Positions 1 through 11,700 of a stretch of 64,000 nt of DNA are shown in pieces; the stretch's first letter is position 1; each line of letters starts with the position of its first letter. The notes under the pieces are model-generated. The model was not told the origin of the DNA, searched no databases, and saw nothing but the letters and a program-made list of their open reading frames with translations. A program made the translations under genes and the position numbers. This DNA is from Panax quinquefolius (Eukaryota; Streptophyta; Magnoliopsida; Apiales; Araliaceae), in assembly GCA_020205615.1 (NCBI GenBank), contig CM035168.1, forward strand, positions 126,738,795 to 126,802,794. Direction: 5' to 3'.

Positions 1-39
1 CTTGATCCATCTGTATTCTCGCTGTGCCCAGTAAAATAC
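1..39 (-). CDS. ACA exon 14, cut by window edge
   Basis: The first base completes the Arg codon, then YFTGHSENTDGS follows, matching the segment after TM3. Acceptor TTCACAG. The exon continues beyond position 1. Confidence 0.9.
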
Positions 40-1299
40 CTGTGAAATGCAAATACTATAAGTAACACAGGAAAAACAATGTCTACAGAGACAGAGGTCA
101 TCAACAAAGTTAAATTTACCTTACTAGTAGGACAACTAATACGGCTAAAGCCACCGCTAGGCCAACTATACCAATAAACGTTGCAACTCCATTCAAGCGT
201 ACCTAGTATAAGTCATTACGTAACTGGTCCGATGTAAAAGGAATTTATTAGGTAGTGAACATGTATAAAGATATTTGGAAAACTAACCTGCAATGGGGTT
301 TCTTCACCATTATCTTCTGAAATGCTGGCCATTAGCAATCCCCATTCAGTATTTTTCCCAACACTGGTAACCTGTAAAATTATGAACATGTAACTTGGAG
401 TCAGAACAAACAATCAAGAACCAACAACCATAATCTTCGCAAGTAAGTCATTTAGATAAATAAATATCTATAAGAGATAAGAGAGGGAAAAGAGAGTATA
501 GAATGAGCATGAACTTATCAATAAATGAGTTTATGAATAACTTGTACAACCAGATAGACACATAAAAAAATATATAATTTTAAAAGCTTCGCCACAACTG
601 GTGGCACACAGTGCCTTTTGAAGAACTATAAGTAGTATAGTTTCTCAGTTTTTATCGGTTTTGACACACAATAACTCTATTTTATTAGCTTTCGCATGAA
701 ACCACTTGAACAATCAAATATGAAAACAAAAATATTGCCCATTGAGTACATCAAAAAAATAAAGAAAACTATTATTTCCTGAATGAAATTTGACATTTTT
801 GCACGTTCCAAGCAGATAGTAAAAACAACAATAACACTCCTTCAGTTCTAAATTAACTTGAGATGGCAGAAAATGCTCTCCACTATAGAGAGTAAATAAA
901 ACATCTACTACTAATTACAATAGTCTGATATCCAAATACAATCATTTATTAGATAGGCATAACCAGTGGCGAAGCCACATATACGGGGTAAATTTTAAAA
1001 ATTTTAAATATTATATATAAATTGACCTCACTAAAATTTTATAAATTTTTTATTATACGGGGTCAAATTGAAAATTTATAACTTTGTCAATCAAATTTTA
1101 ACCACATATAACTCATATCCTCTCAAAATATGTATCTCTCTCTATAATATTTTAAACTAAATAATAATCTAATTTATATTATTTTAAAAATAAATAATGA
1201 ATTACTTACTTATGAGCAGTTGTGATTAAAAAAGTCTATTATGAATCAATATAGTGTATATATACCATATATAACTCATTATATTTTCATTGTAATATA

Positions 1300-1378
<79 letters not shown>

Positions 1379-4300
1379 GAAAGAATAAAGTATTAAAAAA
1401 ATTGGCTCGGTGTGGCTCGGGGGCGCTGCCACCGAACTCCCGCCAAATTATTTATAACTCAGTAATAATTTCGACCCCACTGATAAAATTTTCTGGCTTC
1501 GCCACTGGGTATAACACTAAGTTATAGTGAAGTGACGCTGAGGCTTTTACTACTTTAGACCATGCCCTTACTCTGTCTTTAGACACTTGGCAAATGTGGC
1601 ACTTGCATAATTACAAAACGGTACTGGCAAGAATCAACCAAACATATATAGTCAGTGACAAAATGGTATATCTTTCAAGAGACATCTTCATTGAAAATTT
1701 TAACAGCTATGAGTAAATGGATATAGAAGATGTAGCTTAAAAATTTCTACCAGCATAGTGCCATAACCATCAGCTACTTTGCAACCAGACATCAGAAACG
1801 GTGCTTTCAGATCCTTGTGTACCTGCCAAAAACCGATTAGGCTGTAAATAAGAAACTGAAATCGAATCAACAAGTAAATGAATAGCATGTGTTCGAAACT
1901 CACAATTTTGCTCTCCCCAGTCATACTGGACTCATCAATTGCTAGGGATTGCCCAGATATTAACACTCCATCAGCAGGGACCTGGGATAAGATACATCAA
2001 TACATGTACCTAAAATCCAAGCACCCAGCAAAAATTAATAAATCTCAGTCATTAACCTGATCACCGATTTTGAGAGGTATGACATCACCGACAACAATAT
2101 CAAATATTGAAATCATCACTCTTCTACCACCTCTAATGACCTGCACATGATATCGCATTTTTTAATAATAAGAGAAACCTATAGAGAGTGACAACACTTA
2201 CAAATTCTAAAAGCCAACCTCTAAATGTATATTCTGCTTTTCCTCATTTAAAGTTTGAAACTGAAGGGATTGTTTATAGTCACTGACAGCTGCAGCAATG
2301 AAATAAAGACAAAAAAAAGGTATGATATATGCAAATTTAAAAGAATTTATAACCAAACATCGAACATTTACGGTGGCATCAGTATTCCAGTACAACAAGA
2401 GACATTACTAAATGTAAATGAATGCCGTGGTTTCAGCATGTTGAGTTCTTGCAATGTTGCAATGGATTAAGATGATAGATCGAGCAAAATAAAAAACCAT
2501 CAACCCCCTACGGACCTCTCTCCTCTCTAAGACACTTTCAACTCTGAATAAGCATGCAAGTAGTAAATAACAAATGGAAATGGAAAGGAATGCCGTGTAA
2601 AACTTCCAACTTATACGCTCTAAATCAAGGTTAAAAGGGAACTCTTATTGCCCTGCATTCCGCATACTGAGTACTATCGTTCTGAATCGTGTTATGATAA
2701 CTACATGTCTTGTGCATTCTACCAAGGTATCGTTCCTCATACCCAATTTCAAGATGCATACACAGTAAACAAGATGAAATTATAAAAAACTATGGAATCC
2801 AAAACAAAGCAAGAGAGAGTATGCGGCTCCTACACTTTATAAAAACTCTAGGCAAATAAAATTCCAACAAATATAATAAGCTAAAGCAAGAAAATATGGA
2901 GGGATGAAATCAAGCTATCTCCCAAAAATATAGCCATCCCTGCTCCCTCGTATCAATCTCATTCATTCAATCACAGAAGGGGAGCAGAACATGTGCAAAC
3001 AGTGATGCAAGAAATTTCGCCAATGGGCATCATACCATTATTCAGATTTTATTGTCAAGAAAAATTACACTAAAATAAAATATATACTGATAATAAATGC
3101 TTCATGACAACAAAGCAACCACGAAAACAAGTCCAAAAATCTACAAGAGAAAAACACATCAACTTAATTGAAAAAAATCATGAACTTTTTATTAGTATAA
3201 ATTATGTTACAACAAAAGAAAGAAAAGGAAGGTATAAACTCCATTCAAAGAAATGTGAACACTAAGCCACAAGGAGCGGAGCATATTCCTACTCTGTTTA
3301 AAATCACCAAGCTACTAAGATCAACCAAGAGGACATCTGAACAAAGCCAAAAGAATTGACTAAACCCTATCATTAGAAGCCATTACTACAGCAAGACACG
3401 GCCAAACCTTTAATTTGTTTATTTAGGTTTTTTGGAGTTATGGCAGGGGCACAATGTGTTTTCTGGCTTGTGCTTAGCAATTCTAGCAATGAACATAATG
3501 GATCAAGAAATATAATGATGAATGCACGAGAAACTTATTTGGATTTGCAAATGGACTTTTGTTTAATCTTACTTTTTGTTTTCTCCTATATAAATTAGAG
3601 TACTCTACTTATGGCATATCAAAGATTACAATATTTCCGTTACTAGGTAGTCTCACTCGATGAACAGATTACAGGATCCACTAGCTATATATAGAAAGAT
3701 AGGTATGCAAGTATATCTATATCAACTAAACTGCATAAACATCACATGCAACATACTAACTAGGGCACAACAACTATCAGCAGTTAAAAAAATAATGCTC
3801 ACACATAAGAGATTTTAGACAACATAGTAACTTAACAAATAACAACGGTAAAACGATACCTGTAACAACTATAACAATAATTACAGCCAAGGCAATGCTT
3901 CCACCGTCATACCATCCTTCATCGATACCCTAGAAGAAACAGGTAAATTAGCTTTCTATAATACCCAAACAAGAATGAGAGAGAGAGAGAGAGTCAAGTG
4001 AGAAAAGTAAATGCATGATGATAAGAACAGGTCTTGATCATTCCTTCATTAACATTGTAATACCTCCTTTGTCCAAATTATCAAGGTCCCCTTACCTTTT
4101 ATGGATGTCCCTAACCTGTTCCTATAGATTTTAACATACTCAAAGGCTCCCACTTTACCATTATTCTGAAATTTACAAAAATCCTTCTATGGGATCGAGT
4201 AGTTATTTTGGATTCCAAAAACTTTCTACACTATTTCCAATGTTCTCTTTAGATGCATGAAACTTTATATAGGAATAATTAAAGTTGAATAGAGGGAAAA

Positions 4301-4838
4301 TCTGCATTTTATGAAAAATAAATTAACTCAACATATATAAATTTCTATTTTAGTATATAATTGTGATAATACTAAATTATACTTAAATTCACCTCTGTCT
4401 TTATGCCCAATGCCAAAGAAGCAGCTGCAGCTACCATCAAAATTATCAAGGTAGTGTCACGGCACGCATCCAAAAGGAACCTCTATGAAAATTAAAACAC
4501 ATTTAACAAGGTAGCACATTTGTGTGTTACAAAAATAAACATAAAATTTAGCATTACAAACAAATTAGTTGCTGAAGGAGCACCCCAAAGTTAAAATGTA
4601 TGCAGTACATACCCAAAAGCTTCGTCCTTTTTTCTTGGGATACGTGTTTGATCCGTATACATTCTTTCGTTGTAATATATCAGCCTCATCCCCATGGATT
4701 CCCTTATCTGGTCTTGTTTTCAATTTATCTGCCAATCCTTTCACCTGATGGTGAAGCCAAAATATTTTGAAACCAGAAAAGACAAGTCCCAAAAGACAAT
4801 GAATAAGACTGTTGAACAACATTGTGGCTAATTACACA

Positions 4839-4882
<44 letters not shown>

Positions 4883-7800
4883 ACATATAAATGAAGAGCA
4901 GTAATAAGACTTTACCCCGCCATAATTTTGCAAAGCAGAAAAATCATGATCCCTCGTCATTGAAGCAAGTTGATCAGGTAAGCTAACTTTAGGTGGAGGA
5001 GATATTGGGGTACCTGCTACTGAAAGGAAGCAAGTGAATTAACCCAAACATGTACACGAGAGCAGTGCACTTAAGAAGAAAACAGTCCAATTAGTTTATT
5101 GATAAAATCAAACTTGATTAGAACATGATATTGAAACTGCAACTGCATTACTCCTTCCTACATAAGAAAATATACATCCCAATACTACCCTCAACAGCTA
5201 GAATAAGACCGAGAGGACTACGACTGTAAACAAGAAATAGAAATACATACAGAAAGAACATGTATGTCAACTGTGAATCTGAAGATAATACACAAGTAAC
5301 AGGCACATGGGAGGGGCCATATTTGCCTGTCATGCATTTAATTTCCTTCTGTGCACATAAATATACTAGCAGAACTTGTACATGAATTCTTCAATAGAAT
5401 CTTAAATAGTTCTCAATCTCACTGGATAATTCACAATTCTCACTGCACGTCAACTCTTTTGTATTCATATACACTAACCACCACTGTAGCTAGGAAATAG
5501 AAATACAGACAGTGTGTACGTGAAATATGGATACCAAATCGTGTGACTAATAAACCAATACTTACCGATATGTATAATTGCATGATAAAAAAACACATTA
5601 TATATCTGAATAAGGTGCTGATTACGAGTAATTAACACAACAATGTAAGCAAAGAGATGTACCATTCACTTGAGCCCCAGCTGCTTGGAAAAGGTACGCA
5701 GCCTAAAAAGCAAGTATTATGGATCATAAACAAAGAAAAAATGTCAATGTATAATGTAGCTGCAGACAAGTGAAATTATTTATTACTCGTATGACTTGTG
5801 CATGTTTTCTAATCGTTGCTATAATTTCCTTTTTCTCTTCTTCCTTTTTCAAGTCCAAGGTGTATCGAAATCGACGAGAAGCATTTAGCACAAGTGCAGC
5901 TTGCTGAAAATAATATAAATCAGTTAGTCCAAGCATTAAGGGGGCCCTCAAATACCAAAAAAAGTGACATAAAAAGTTTTTCGTTATCGGTTATAACTTG
6001 TACATAATAAACAGATGTTAATCATGCTTTAGCTGCATGTTAGCTGCATGATGGAGATAACTAAAAGTAAATGAAAGTGCATGTATAGAAATTTGGCCTT
6101 CTATCCACGTAGCTAATGTAGGACATTTAGATTTCTGATGTAAGTTTAGCCTTCTTATTTCCATACTTTCCCTTATTTAGCCTTAAGTTTAGCACTGCAT
6201 AATGTCATAATGTTAAGCTTAATTCTAGGACAGATTGTCGTCACCTAAGGTTTATTTTTAGCATTGCTTACTTTCATAACATTTCTTATTACTTTGTAAG
6301 CTTGATCCTACGAACCTTTAAAAAGATTAATCTGAACCTTGTTGGCGCACTTGATTTCTATATAAAAATATTTTTAAGAATTTCCTCGTAGTTTTCTTTC
6401 TAGATTCTAGGATTTAGTCATAATCCTAAGTTATTTTACCAAGTGGAATCTAAAATATTTAGCTTCAGAATGATATCTGACCCAACATAAAGTTTTTGTA
6501 TGTGTCAAAAAGCTCTTTAGTATCCAGAAGACAAGAATACGGAGCAGAACACAGCATTATGCGGTGCAGGCCATTTCAGAAGTAGTTAGTGATCAAGATG
6601 GGTTTCAATAGTTAACCTAAGGATGAGAAGAAATCCTGCTCAGTGTTAGGAATGATCGTGGTTTGGGTACCAATGCCAACCTGCCAACGAGGAAGTTACA
6701 GAAGGCGAATTGATAGAGAATAGACATGTAGCAAGACATATCAGAAACATTGTGGAGGCAGAATAGATACTTTGGTGTATAAAAATTGAGGGTTTCTTTA
6801 CAACTTTTACCGAAAACCTGGAAATGGAGACATTTCTTGGCTGGGTTAATGAGAATGAAAAATTTAGCAACATAGTAGAGATAGCATTAGAGGATAAGCT
6901 CAAGATTGTGAACTACAAGCTGAAAGGATGAGTTTTTTTTTTTTTTTTTTTTTTTGGGGGGAGAGACTTGCAAAATTCTCCCTGGAAAACACTTATCAAG
7001 CACCTGCATGAGATAAAGCGAAAGTTAAAAGGTAGATTTTTCCCTCCGACTACCAGCCAGTTTTTTATAAATCCTTCTAAACGCCTGCTAGCCAAATAAT
7101 TACATCAATTACTTTTACATTTAACATAATAAAACTTTCATAAATAAATAAATTTTTCTTCTTGGCTTTGGACTCGAAATCGGCCCTCTGCCACCTCAAT
7201 TAGATCTTGACCCTGAAATTTTTAGGTTTATATTTTAAAAATTATAATGATCCAATGTTTTCTCTGATTTTGGTGATACATCATATTTTTGAATCTACAA
7301 CTCTATCTAGACCACTAGTTAGTTTTTTCAAGTTAAAAACACAAAATAATAGATTTAAAATTAGAGTCAATAGAATTGTCTAAAAAATGACAACAAATAT
7401 AATGAAGGTGTTAAAGATCTACAAGGCTTGAACTGAATTTGATATTACTTATTACTTGTAAGATCTTCTCTTTTTGGTAATTTTCATGTACGATTAAAAT
7501 ATCTAAATCTAGTATATGCTTCTAGCATATGCTTTATGTAGTATACACAAATATACAATAAATAAATAAATCAGACCGTCTACAAAAATGTGTGGCTGCC
7601 TAGGAAAATGTCCGAAATTTTTACATTACTTTTAAGGGTCCATAGAATTTGGGGGGTAACTTCATATTATGTACACAAGATGAGAGTTGTTGAAATGAAA
7701 ATGTAGATGTGGATGTGTGATCATACAAGATTAATAAATAGGATCAAAAACAAGAATATCAGAAAGGGGACTGGGGTAGCACCGATTGAGGAGAAGATGA

Positions 7801-8670
7801 GATATTGAGATGGTTTAGTCATATCCAACTTCGCCCGGTAAATGCTCAAATGAGAAGAGACTTGTACAACGGGAAAGGTATACCTAAGATTACTTGGCGA
7901 AAGTAGTTCAAAATGACTTGAAGGAGTGCCCCATAACAAAAGACATGGCCTATGTAGGAACAAGTGGAAATATGCAATCTGCATGTGAGAGGTTGAGAAG
8001 GGTGTTGTACATTTTTGTTATATTTAATGTTTTTCCTTTTCTCCTATTATTCCTTGTGTTTTCAGTTTCACTTTTTGATATCTATGTAATATGTAGCAAA
8101 TCAATGGCAACAACATTACATCTACTATATGTTCTATATCCTAATCCTTGCATCTAATATATGTTTTATATAGTATATAGTATATATAATATAAATATAT
8201 ACAATAAAAAAGATAAACTATTAATTAGACCGACTAGAATGCACCCCCTCCGGGCTTCTTATTAGACTAGTTAACCTTAATATCTTTTTACTCTATTACG
8301 ACTCAAAGTTTATATATATCTTTGCACAACTATCAATGTCAAACATCATCCCCAAATTTCAAATGACATTCAATATCTATTTATCTTTTACCAGAATAAA
8401 AACATAAAGAAAGTTAAGAATGAAGCAATTAACATCATCAGAAAAAATGAAACAGATCACTAGAATCAAAAATTAAATGCTACAAAAAAAAAATTACAAG
8501 TAATAGGGACATACTCTCCATCTTTTGAGGCGGTCTACTGAAGCACTCTTTGTCCTCACTATGTCAAACGGTCCGGAAACCTCATCATCCTCAATACCAC
8601 TTCCGCCTACCTCCAGATCATCATCATCCTTGTGTCGCCGGTACGGCGAGCTCTTAAACTCTTCAGCCAT
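1..8670 (-). CDS. ACA10-like: Autoinhibited plasma-membrane-type Ca2+-ATPase (P2B, ACA8/ACA10-like), 5' 14 exons, incomplete
   Basis: A P-type pump that expels Ca2+ from the cytosol and is activated by calmodulin binding to its N-terminal autoinhibitory region. Fourteen coding exons can be joined in one open frame with GT/AG borders: 8515-8670, 5787-5903, 5663-5702, 4916-5019, 4613-4744, 4393-4482, 3860-3929, 2219-2289, 2057-2140, 1904-1981, 1751-1822, 288-371, 120-202 and 1-39. They encode about 406 of the roughly 1,070 residues usual for the family. Visible in order are an acidic N-terminus, the RWRQAALVLNASRRFRYTL calmodulin-binding helix (residues 51-69), TM1, TM2, the actuator-domain TGES at residues 309-312, and TM3. 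The phosphorylated DKTGT site and TM4-10 lie beyond position 1. No stop or frameshift is seen, unlike every other coding stretch here. The N-terminus and exon pattern fit the ACA8/9/10 subgroup; the exact paralogue is uncertain. In the 1.57-kb intron at 2290-3859 I see nothing recognisable. Confidence 0.95.
120..202 (-). CDS. ACA exon 13 (TM3)
   Basis: 83 bp starting VRLNGVATFIGIVGLAVALA and ending in a split Arg codon; the long hydrophobic stretch is TM3. Acceptor ACTAG, donor AAG|GTAAAT. Confidence 0.94.
288..371 (-). CDS. ACA exon 12
   Basis: 28 codons from VTSVGKNTEWGLLMASISED to EETPLQ, conserved in P2B pumps just before TM3. Acceptor TTTACAG, donor CAG|GTTAGT. Confidence 0.95.
964..1507. 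mobile_element. Non-autonomous hAT MITE in an ACA intron
   Basis: The ends are inverted copies, CAGTGGCGAAGCCA on the left and its complement on the right. They are flanked by 8-bp near-identical duplications, GGCATAAC (956-963) and GGTATAAC (1508-1515). An 8-bp target duplication with CAGTGG-type ends is typical of plant hAT elements. The 544 bp between hold no transposase ORF and include a TG/AT microsatellite. It lies in the 1.38-kb intron between exons 11 and 12. Confidence 0.8.
1300..1376. repeat. (TG)n(TA)n microsatellite
   Basis: A short TG run leads into about 30 TA units, inside the hAT MITE. ORFs on both strands here are products of the repeat. Confidence 0.95.
1751..1822 (-). CDS. 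ACA exon 11 (actuator domain)
   Basis: 24 codons starting VHKDLKAPFLMSGCKVADGY and ending GTML. Acceptor TTGGCAG, donor CTG|GTAGAA. The next intron (372-1750) carries a hAT MITE. Confidence 0.95.
1904..1981 (-). CDS. ACA exon 10 (TGES motif)
   Basis: 26 codons from VPADGVLISG through DESSMTGESKI. TGES is the dephosphorylation motif of all P-type ATPases and is intact. Acceptor TCCCAG, donor ATT|GTGAGT. Confidence 0.96.
2057..2140 (-). CDS. ACA exon 9 (actuator domain)
   Basis: 28 codons starting VIRGGRRVMISIFDIVVGDV and ending KIGDQ, a highly conserved actuator-domain block. Acceptor GTGCAG, donor CAG|GTTAAT. Confidence 0.94.
2219..2289 (-). CDS. ACA exon 8 (start of actuator domain)
   Basis: 71 bp encoding VSDYKQSLQFQTLNEEKQN and IHLE. 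Acceptor TGCTGCAG; the donor is GAG|GTTGGC. A better-looking GTAAGT lies 18 bp further on, but using it would put an in-frame TAG into the exon, so GTTGGC is preferred. Confidence 0.9.
3860..3929 (-). CDS. ACA exon 7 (TM2)
   Basis: 70 bp encoding GIDEGWYDGGS and the TM2 segment ending VIIVIVVT, plus one base of a split codon. Acceptor CTTCTAG, donor ACAG|GTATCG. Confidence 0.93.
4393..4482 (-). CDS. ACA exon 6 (TM1)
   Basis: 30 codons starting RFLLDACRDTTLIIL and ending ALGIKTE; the hydrophobic LIILMVAAAASLALGI segment is TM1. Acceptor TCATAG, donor GAG|GTGAAT. Confidence 0.93.
4613..4744 (-). CDS. ACA exon 5 (pre-TM1 conserved block)
   Basis: 44 codons from VKGLADKLKT to KKKGRSFW, including the conserved YGSNTYP motif found before TM1 in ACA8/10 pumps. 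Acceptor CATCAG, donor TGG|GTATGT. Confidence 0.94.
4837..4882. repeat. (CA)n(GA)n microsatellite in intron
   Basis: Alternating CA then GA dinucleotides lie about 35 bp from the donor of ACA exon 4. A shorter GA run is present at 3976-3993. Confidence 0.95.
4916..5019 (-). CDS. ACA exon 4 (linker to TM1)
   Basis: 104 bp which, with the base carried from exon 3, give 35 codons ending SALQNYGG. Acceptor CTTTCAG, donor GGG|GTAAAG. The Pro-rich linker is variable in the family. Confidence 0.9.
5663..5702 (-). CDS. ACA exon 3 (40 bp)
   Basis: Encodes AAYLFQAAGAQVN plus one base of a split codon. Acceptor TTTTTAG, donor AATG|GTACAT. Too short for an ORF search; assigned because it joins exons 2 and 4 in frame. 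Confidence 0.9.
5787..5903 (-). CDS. ACA exon 2 (calmodulin-binding autoinhibitory helix)
   Basis: 39 codons starting QAALVLNASRRFRYTLDLKK and ending HAQVIR. The acceptor is TTTTCAG and the donor CGA|GTAATA. This is the amphipathic, basic and aromatic calmodulin-binding segment characteristic of plant P2B pumps. Confidence 0.95.
6740..6935 (+). pseudogene. Ty3/gypsy gag relic in ACA intron 1
   Basis: The frame reads METFLGWVNENEKF, then IALEDKLKIVNYKLKG, then a stop. This resembles the conserved start of the gag core in plant Ty3/gypsy elements, where a short DFxGW-like block precedes KVKLVAYKLKG. It lies antisense to the host gene and ends in a T-run. No LTR is recognised nearby, so only a fragment remains. 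Confidence 0.45.
6931..6960. repeat. Poly-T / poly-G tract
   Basis: About 23 T followed by six G in intron 1, directly after the gag relic. Confidence 0.9.
7660..7990 (+). pseudogene. RTE-type LINE relic (3' end of ORF2) in ACA intron 1
   Basis: Translation with two in-frame stops and one frameshift gives VVEMKM*MWMCDHTR, GVAPIEEKM, then ITWRKVVQNDLKECPITKDM. These blocks match the well-known C-terminal region of plant RTE-clade LINE reverse transcriptases (MRMLRWMCGHTR, GVAPIEEK, WLEVVRKDL-type motifs). It is 5'-truncated, as LINE copies usually are, and antisense to the Ca2+-ATPase. Confidence 0.75.
8515..8670 (-). CDS. ACA exon 1 (start codon, acidic N-terminus)
   Basis: Encodes 52 residues from ATG (8668-8670) to KRWR. 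It includes the acidic run DDDDLEVGG and the Ser/Thr patch RTKSASVD just before the calmodulin-binding helix. The donor reads AGA|GTATGT. This ATG is chosen because the downstream frame matches the conserved N-terminus and the longer ORF upstream (to 8772) has no family resemblance. Confidence 0.93.
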
Positions 8671-10075
8671 TTTACTTGAAACTGTCGTCGCAGGAGAGAT
8701 GACACCACTCAATTTCTTAATAACATACATACAACAACAAATCAGAAGCCACAGCCATTCTTTTCCTTCCAAGTTCTCTCTAAAACAATGTGGAACGGAT
8801 TTAAAATTAATTAAACGATTTCGTATAAACTAGGGTTTATTTTCCTCGATTTAAGGTTCAATAAAAGACAATAAAAGACGAGAAGAACCGACTAAAACTC
8901 AATTATGGTTTTAATAATCCATTATAATATTGTATCCTCCATATACCATTACTGTACTACTGTAAACTTAAAAAGTCTGATAGGATTCGCACCTTCTCGT
9001 CTGGGATGGGGAGTGGAAGTTGGGAGGGAAGATGCAGAGAAACTTCCCAGAAAGTGTGTATGTATGTTAGTTAAATCAAATAGTAGGCGTTTTTGATTTT
9101 AGGCCAATATTAACTTAACCTTTAATATTTTTTTCACTTCTAACAAATTTCTTTTAATTAGTGGATTAAATTTTTAATTATTTTTCATTTTAGAAATTGT
9201 CTTATTAATTATTTTAAATTAGGAATTAAATTTTTAATTTTTTCATTTTAGAGATTGTCTTTTCAATTTTTTATTAGGAAATTAAACTTTTAATTTTTTG
9301 ATGATCGAGTCTAATTGACAGTGTCACGTCAGAAGAAAATTGATGACATGACAACGACAAATGACTAAAAAATACGTATGTGTAATATTGAGTTTCATTA
9401 TAATATTTATTTAATTATTATTTTTGTCAAAAAAAGTAAATATTGGACCATTATTAATTTTACTTTAAAAAATTAATAATTTCACTTTAATAAATTATTA
9501 ATCTCTATTATTTATAAGGAATATTTTTTTGTGTGTTTTCTCTTAAATAAAAAAATATTGATAATAATAGAGATTGTTTTTACTTTTCTCGGGATTTTTG
9601 CTTTTAATTTTATTTTAAGAAAAGAAAAAACGCGGTTTGGGAAAAATATTTAAGGGACGCACGATAGGGAAGGTGGTGTCCGTGCCTTAAGTTTTAAGGA
9701 CAGGTTGGGTCACATGCATAAGTGCAGAAAAAATGGAGAAGGCGTAACGCTGGCACTACATCACATACAAAATAATTAGTATATTTAAAAATTATCCCTA
9801 TTAAAAAGTGAACACCTTACTTTAGGGTTTGCAAAAGTATATACTTATATTTGTCTCTGTTACTTGTGCTAGTCGTTAAAGTAAATATTCATGAAAAATG
9901 TTCCCGGATACGAAATATTTAATGATTAAAAATATTGTTTTATTCTATAATTACTCCTTTTTAAGATAATAAGTTGTAATGTCACACAGTGATATTCTCA
10001 ATCAGAGAAAAAATTGTTTAACCACTTAAAATTCGTAAACTTTGGTTTATCCTTTCCCTTTTTCAGAAATATAGC

Positions 10076-10118
<43 letters not shown>

Positions 10119-10488
10119 AAAAATGATCCATAATATGAATACTATTTTAGCTAACTGTTATTCAGTCATTCAAAATTAGATCGAATGGCTAAGGTATGGA
10201 CTCAGCCGCTACTCTCTCTAGCGACTACAGAATTTTGAGAAAAAAATTTTGCTGGCAGAGTAGAGGTAAGGAGAAATTTTTAAAATATTCACACCCTTAA
10301 TTAGATTTAAATAATTTCAATGTACAAAATAATTGTATAAATAATTTTTTAAGTAATAAAACTAACATTATCAATTATATATATCTGTATTTATTTTTAT
10401 AAATATTAAAATTTAAAATTACTAATTATATTTAATGTATTTATATTTTAATAATTATACTTAAGAAATTATTCATACAAATGAATAC

Positions 10489-10531
<43 letters not shown>

Positions 10532-10610
10532 GTGGAAAAGTTTATCTTCAATATAATTCATTTTAATTAAAAGTATCCGTAAGTGTATGTTATAGATTAT
10601 AATCACTTTA
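8671..10610. other. Upstream region of the ACA gene, AT-rich
   Basis: The bases just above 8670 should hold the 5' UTR and promoter of the Ca2+-ATPase. No convincing TATA box or 5' UTR intron could be fixed. A 13-bp inverted pair (AATCTCTATTATT at 9500 and its complement at 9563) encloses a 50-bp AT-rich loop. TA microsatellites lie at about 10081-10117 and 10495-10526. No coding potential is seen. Confidence 0.5.
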
Positions 10611-10763
10611 TATAAAGATTAACAAAAGCGGAATATTATTGAATAACATACAAACTTACATAGAGTTGGAAGCTTGAGAACTTGAACTTGATAATTCACT
10701 GTAGAAAACTTAAGAAATAAACCGAGTACAAATTTTTGGATGCCTTCACGTATATGCACCTAT

Positions 10764-10773
10764 CCTCTTATAG
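10764..10773 (-). promoter_or_regulatory. Caulimovirid TATA box, left repeat
   Basis: Minus-strand CTATAAGAGG within the non-coding part of the terminal repeat; the same ten bases recur at 20396-20405. The position between the last ORF and the primer site fits the pregenomic RNA promoter. Confidence 0.6.
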
Positions 10774-11116
10774 AGGCGAGGAGAAAAAAATGATTACAAA
10801 ATCTAACAACTTTAAAAGAAATCTACTTTTACAACAAAGAAAAGCAAAAGCAAGAAAAACATTCCATAAAACATCGACGACGTGTCTAGATAAGATGGAG
10901 TCGAGAGGACAATGAGCTAAAAAAAGAAGAGCGAAGGGACCACAAAAGATAAGATGAGAATCTTATCACCAAAAAGCTGTATTATTAAGGCAAACGACAA
11001 ACCCAACAAAATGCTTTAAGCATTAAGACGCCTCCATTATTTAGAGGTGAGAGTACGGGCCACCAAAGCGGGTCATATTTCTCATCATCCTTGCATACAG
11101 ATAGTAATGAGTGTCA

Positions 11117-11700
11117 TCATGATTCTGAGAGAAAATCAAGGATTTCATTTTTTGGAATTCCTTTGAGGATGGATTTTAACCTCTCACGAGAGGCATTATA
11201 TTTGCCCATATCACCACCATCGACAACACGAGGAGGAATATTTTCAATTTTATCCTCATCAAATTTGGACCACCATTTAATGGCTAGTTGGTTATGCTGT
11301 AAGTGGAAGTGAACCCACAACTCTACATCTTTGAGTAATAGTATATAACCATTTAAAGATCAAGGAATTTCATTGTACAACAGAAAGATAATAAGGCTTG
11401 ATTCTCATAAATGCCATTTGAGGTTTGAAAATATTTATCAAACATATCTTGACCTTAGGGGAAAAAAGCGTGGGGGTGGTCCCCGATAATAGAACAAGAT
11501 GAAACCATGCAGGAAAATCCAGAACATTGATGGTTTTGGGAAACTTAGGGTGAAGAAACCAACTATGGGTATAGTGCTCATTTTGATAATATAAAAATTT
11601 TTCCCATGCCAGGGTGTAATCAAAATAATTAAAGTATTTAGGAACCATAGATTTTGTTTCAAAATATTTATGAGTCCTTAGGTCACCCATCCAAATCGTA
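11117..11700 (-). pseudogene. Caulimovirid C-terminal/downstream ORF, left copy
   Basis: Open fragments at 11370-11690 (MVPKYFNYFDYTLAWEKF) and 11117-11320 (HNQLAIKWWSKFDEDKI) on the minus strand. The same blocks occur in the right repeat, so they were one ORF when the virus integrated. Function is not known to me; the position after RNase H suggests the extra ORF or C-terminal extension seen in some endogenous caulimovirids. Confidence 0.5.

Noticed and set aside
1226..1527. ORFs of 68 and 74 codons on both strands
   Set aside because: They consist mainly of Ile-Tyr repeats from the TA microsatellite in the hAT MITE.
7894..8157. 87-codon plus-strand ORF as a host gene
   Set aside because: Its N-terminal part is the RTE LINE tail and the rest is hydrophobic translation of T-rich DNA.
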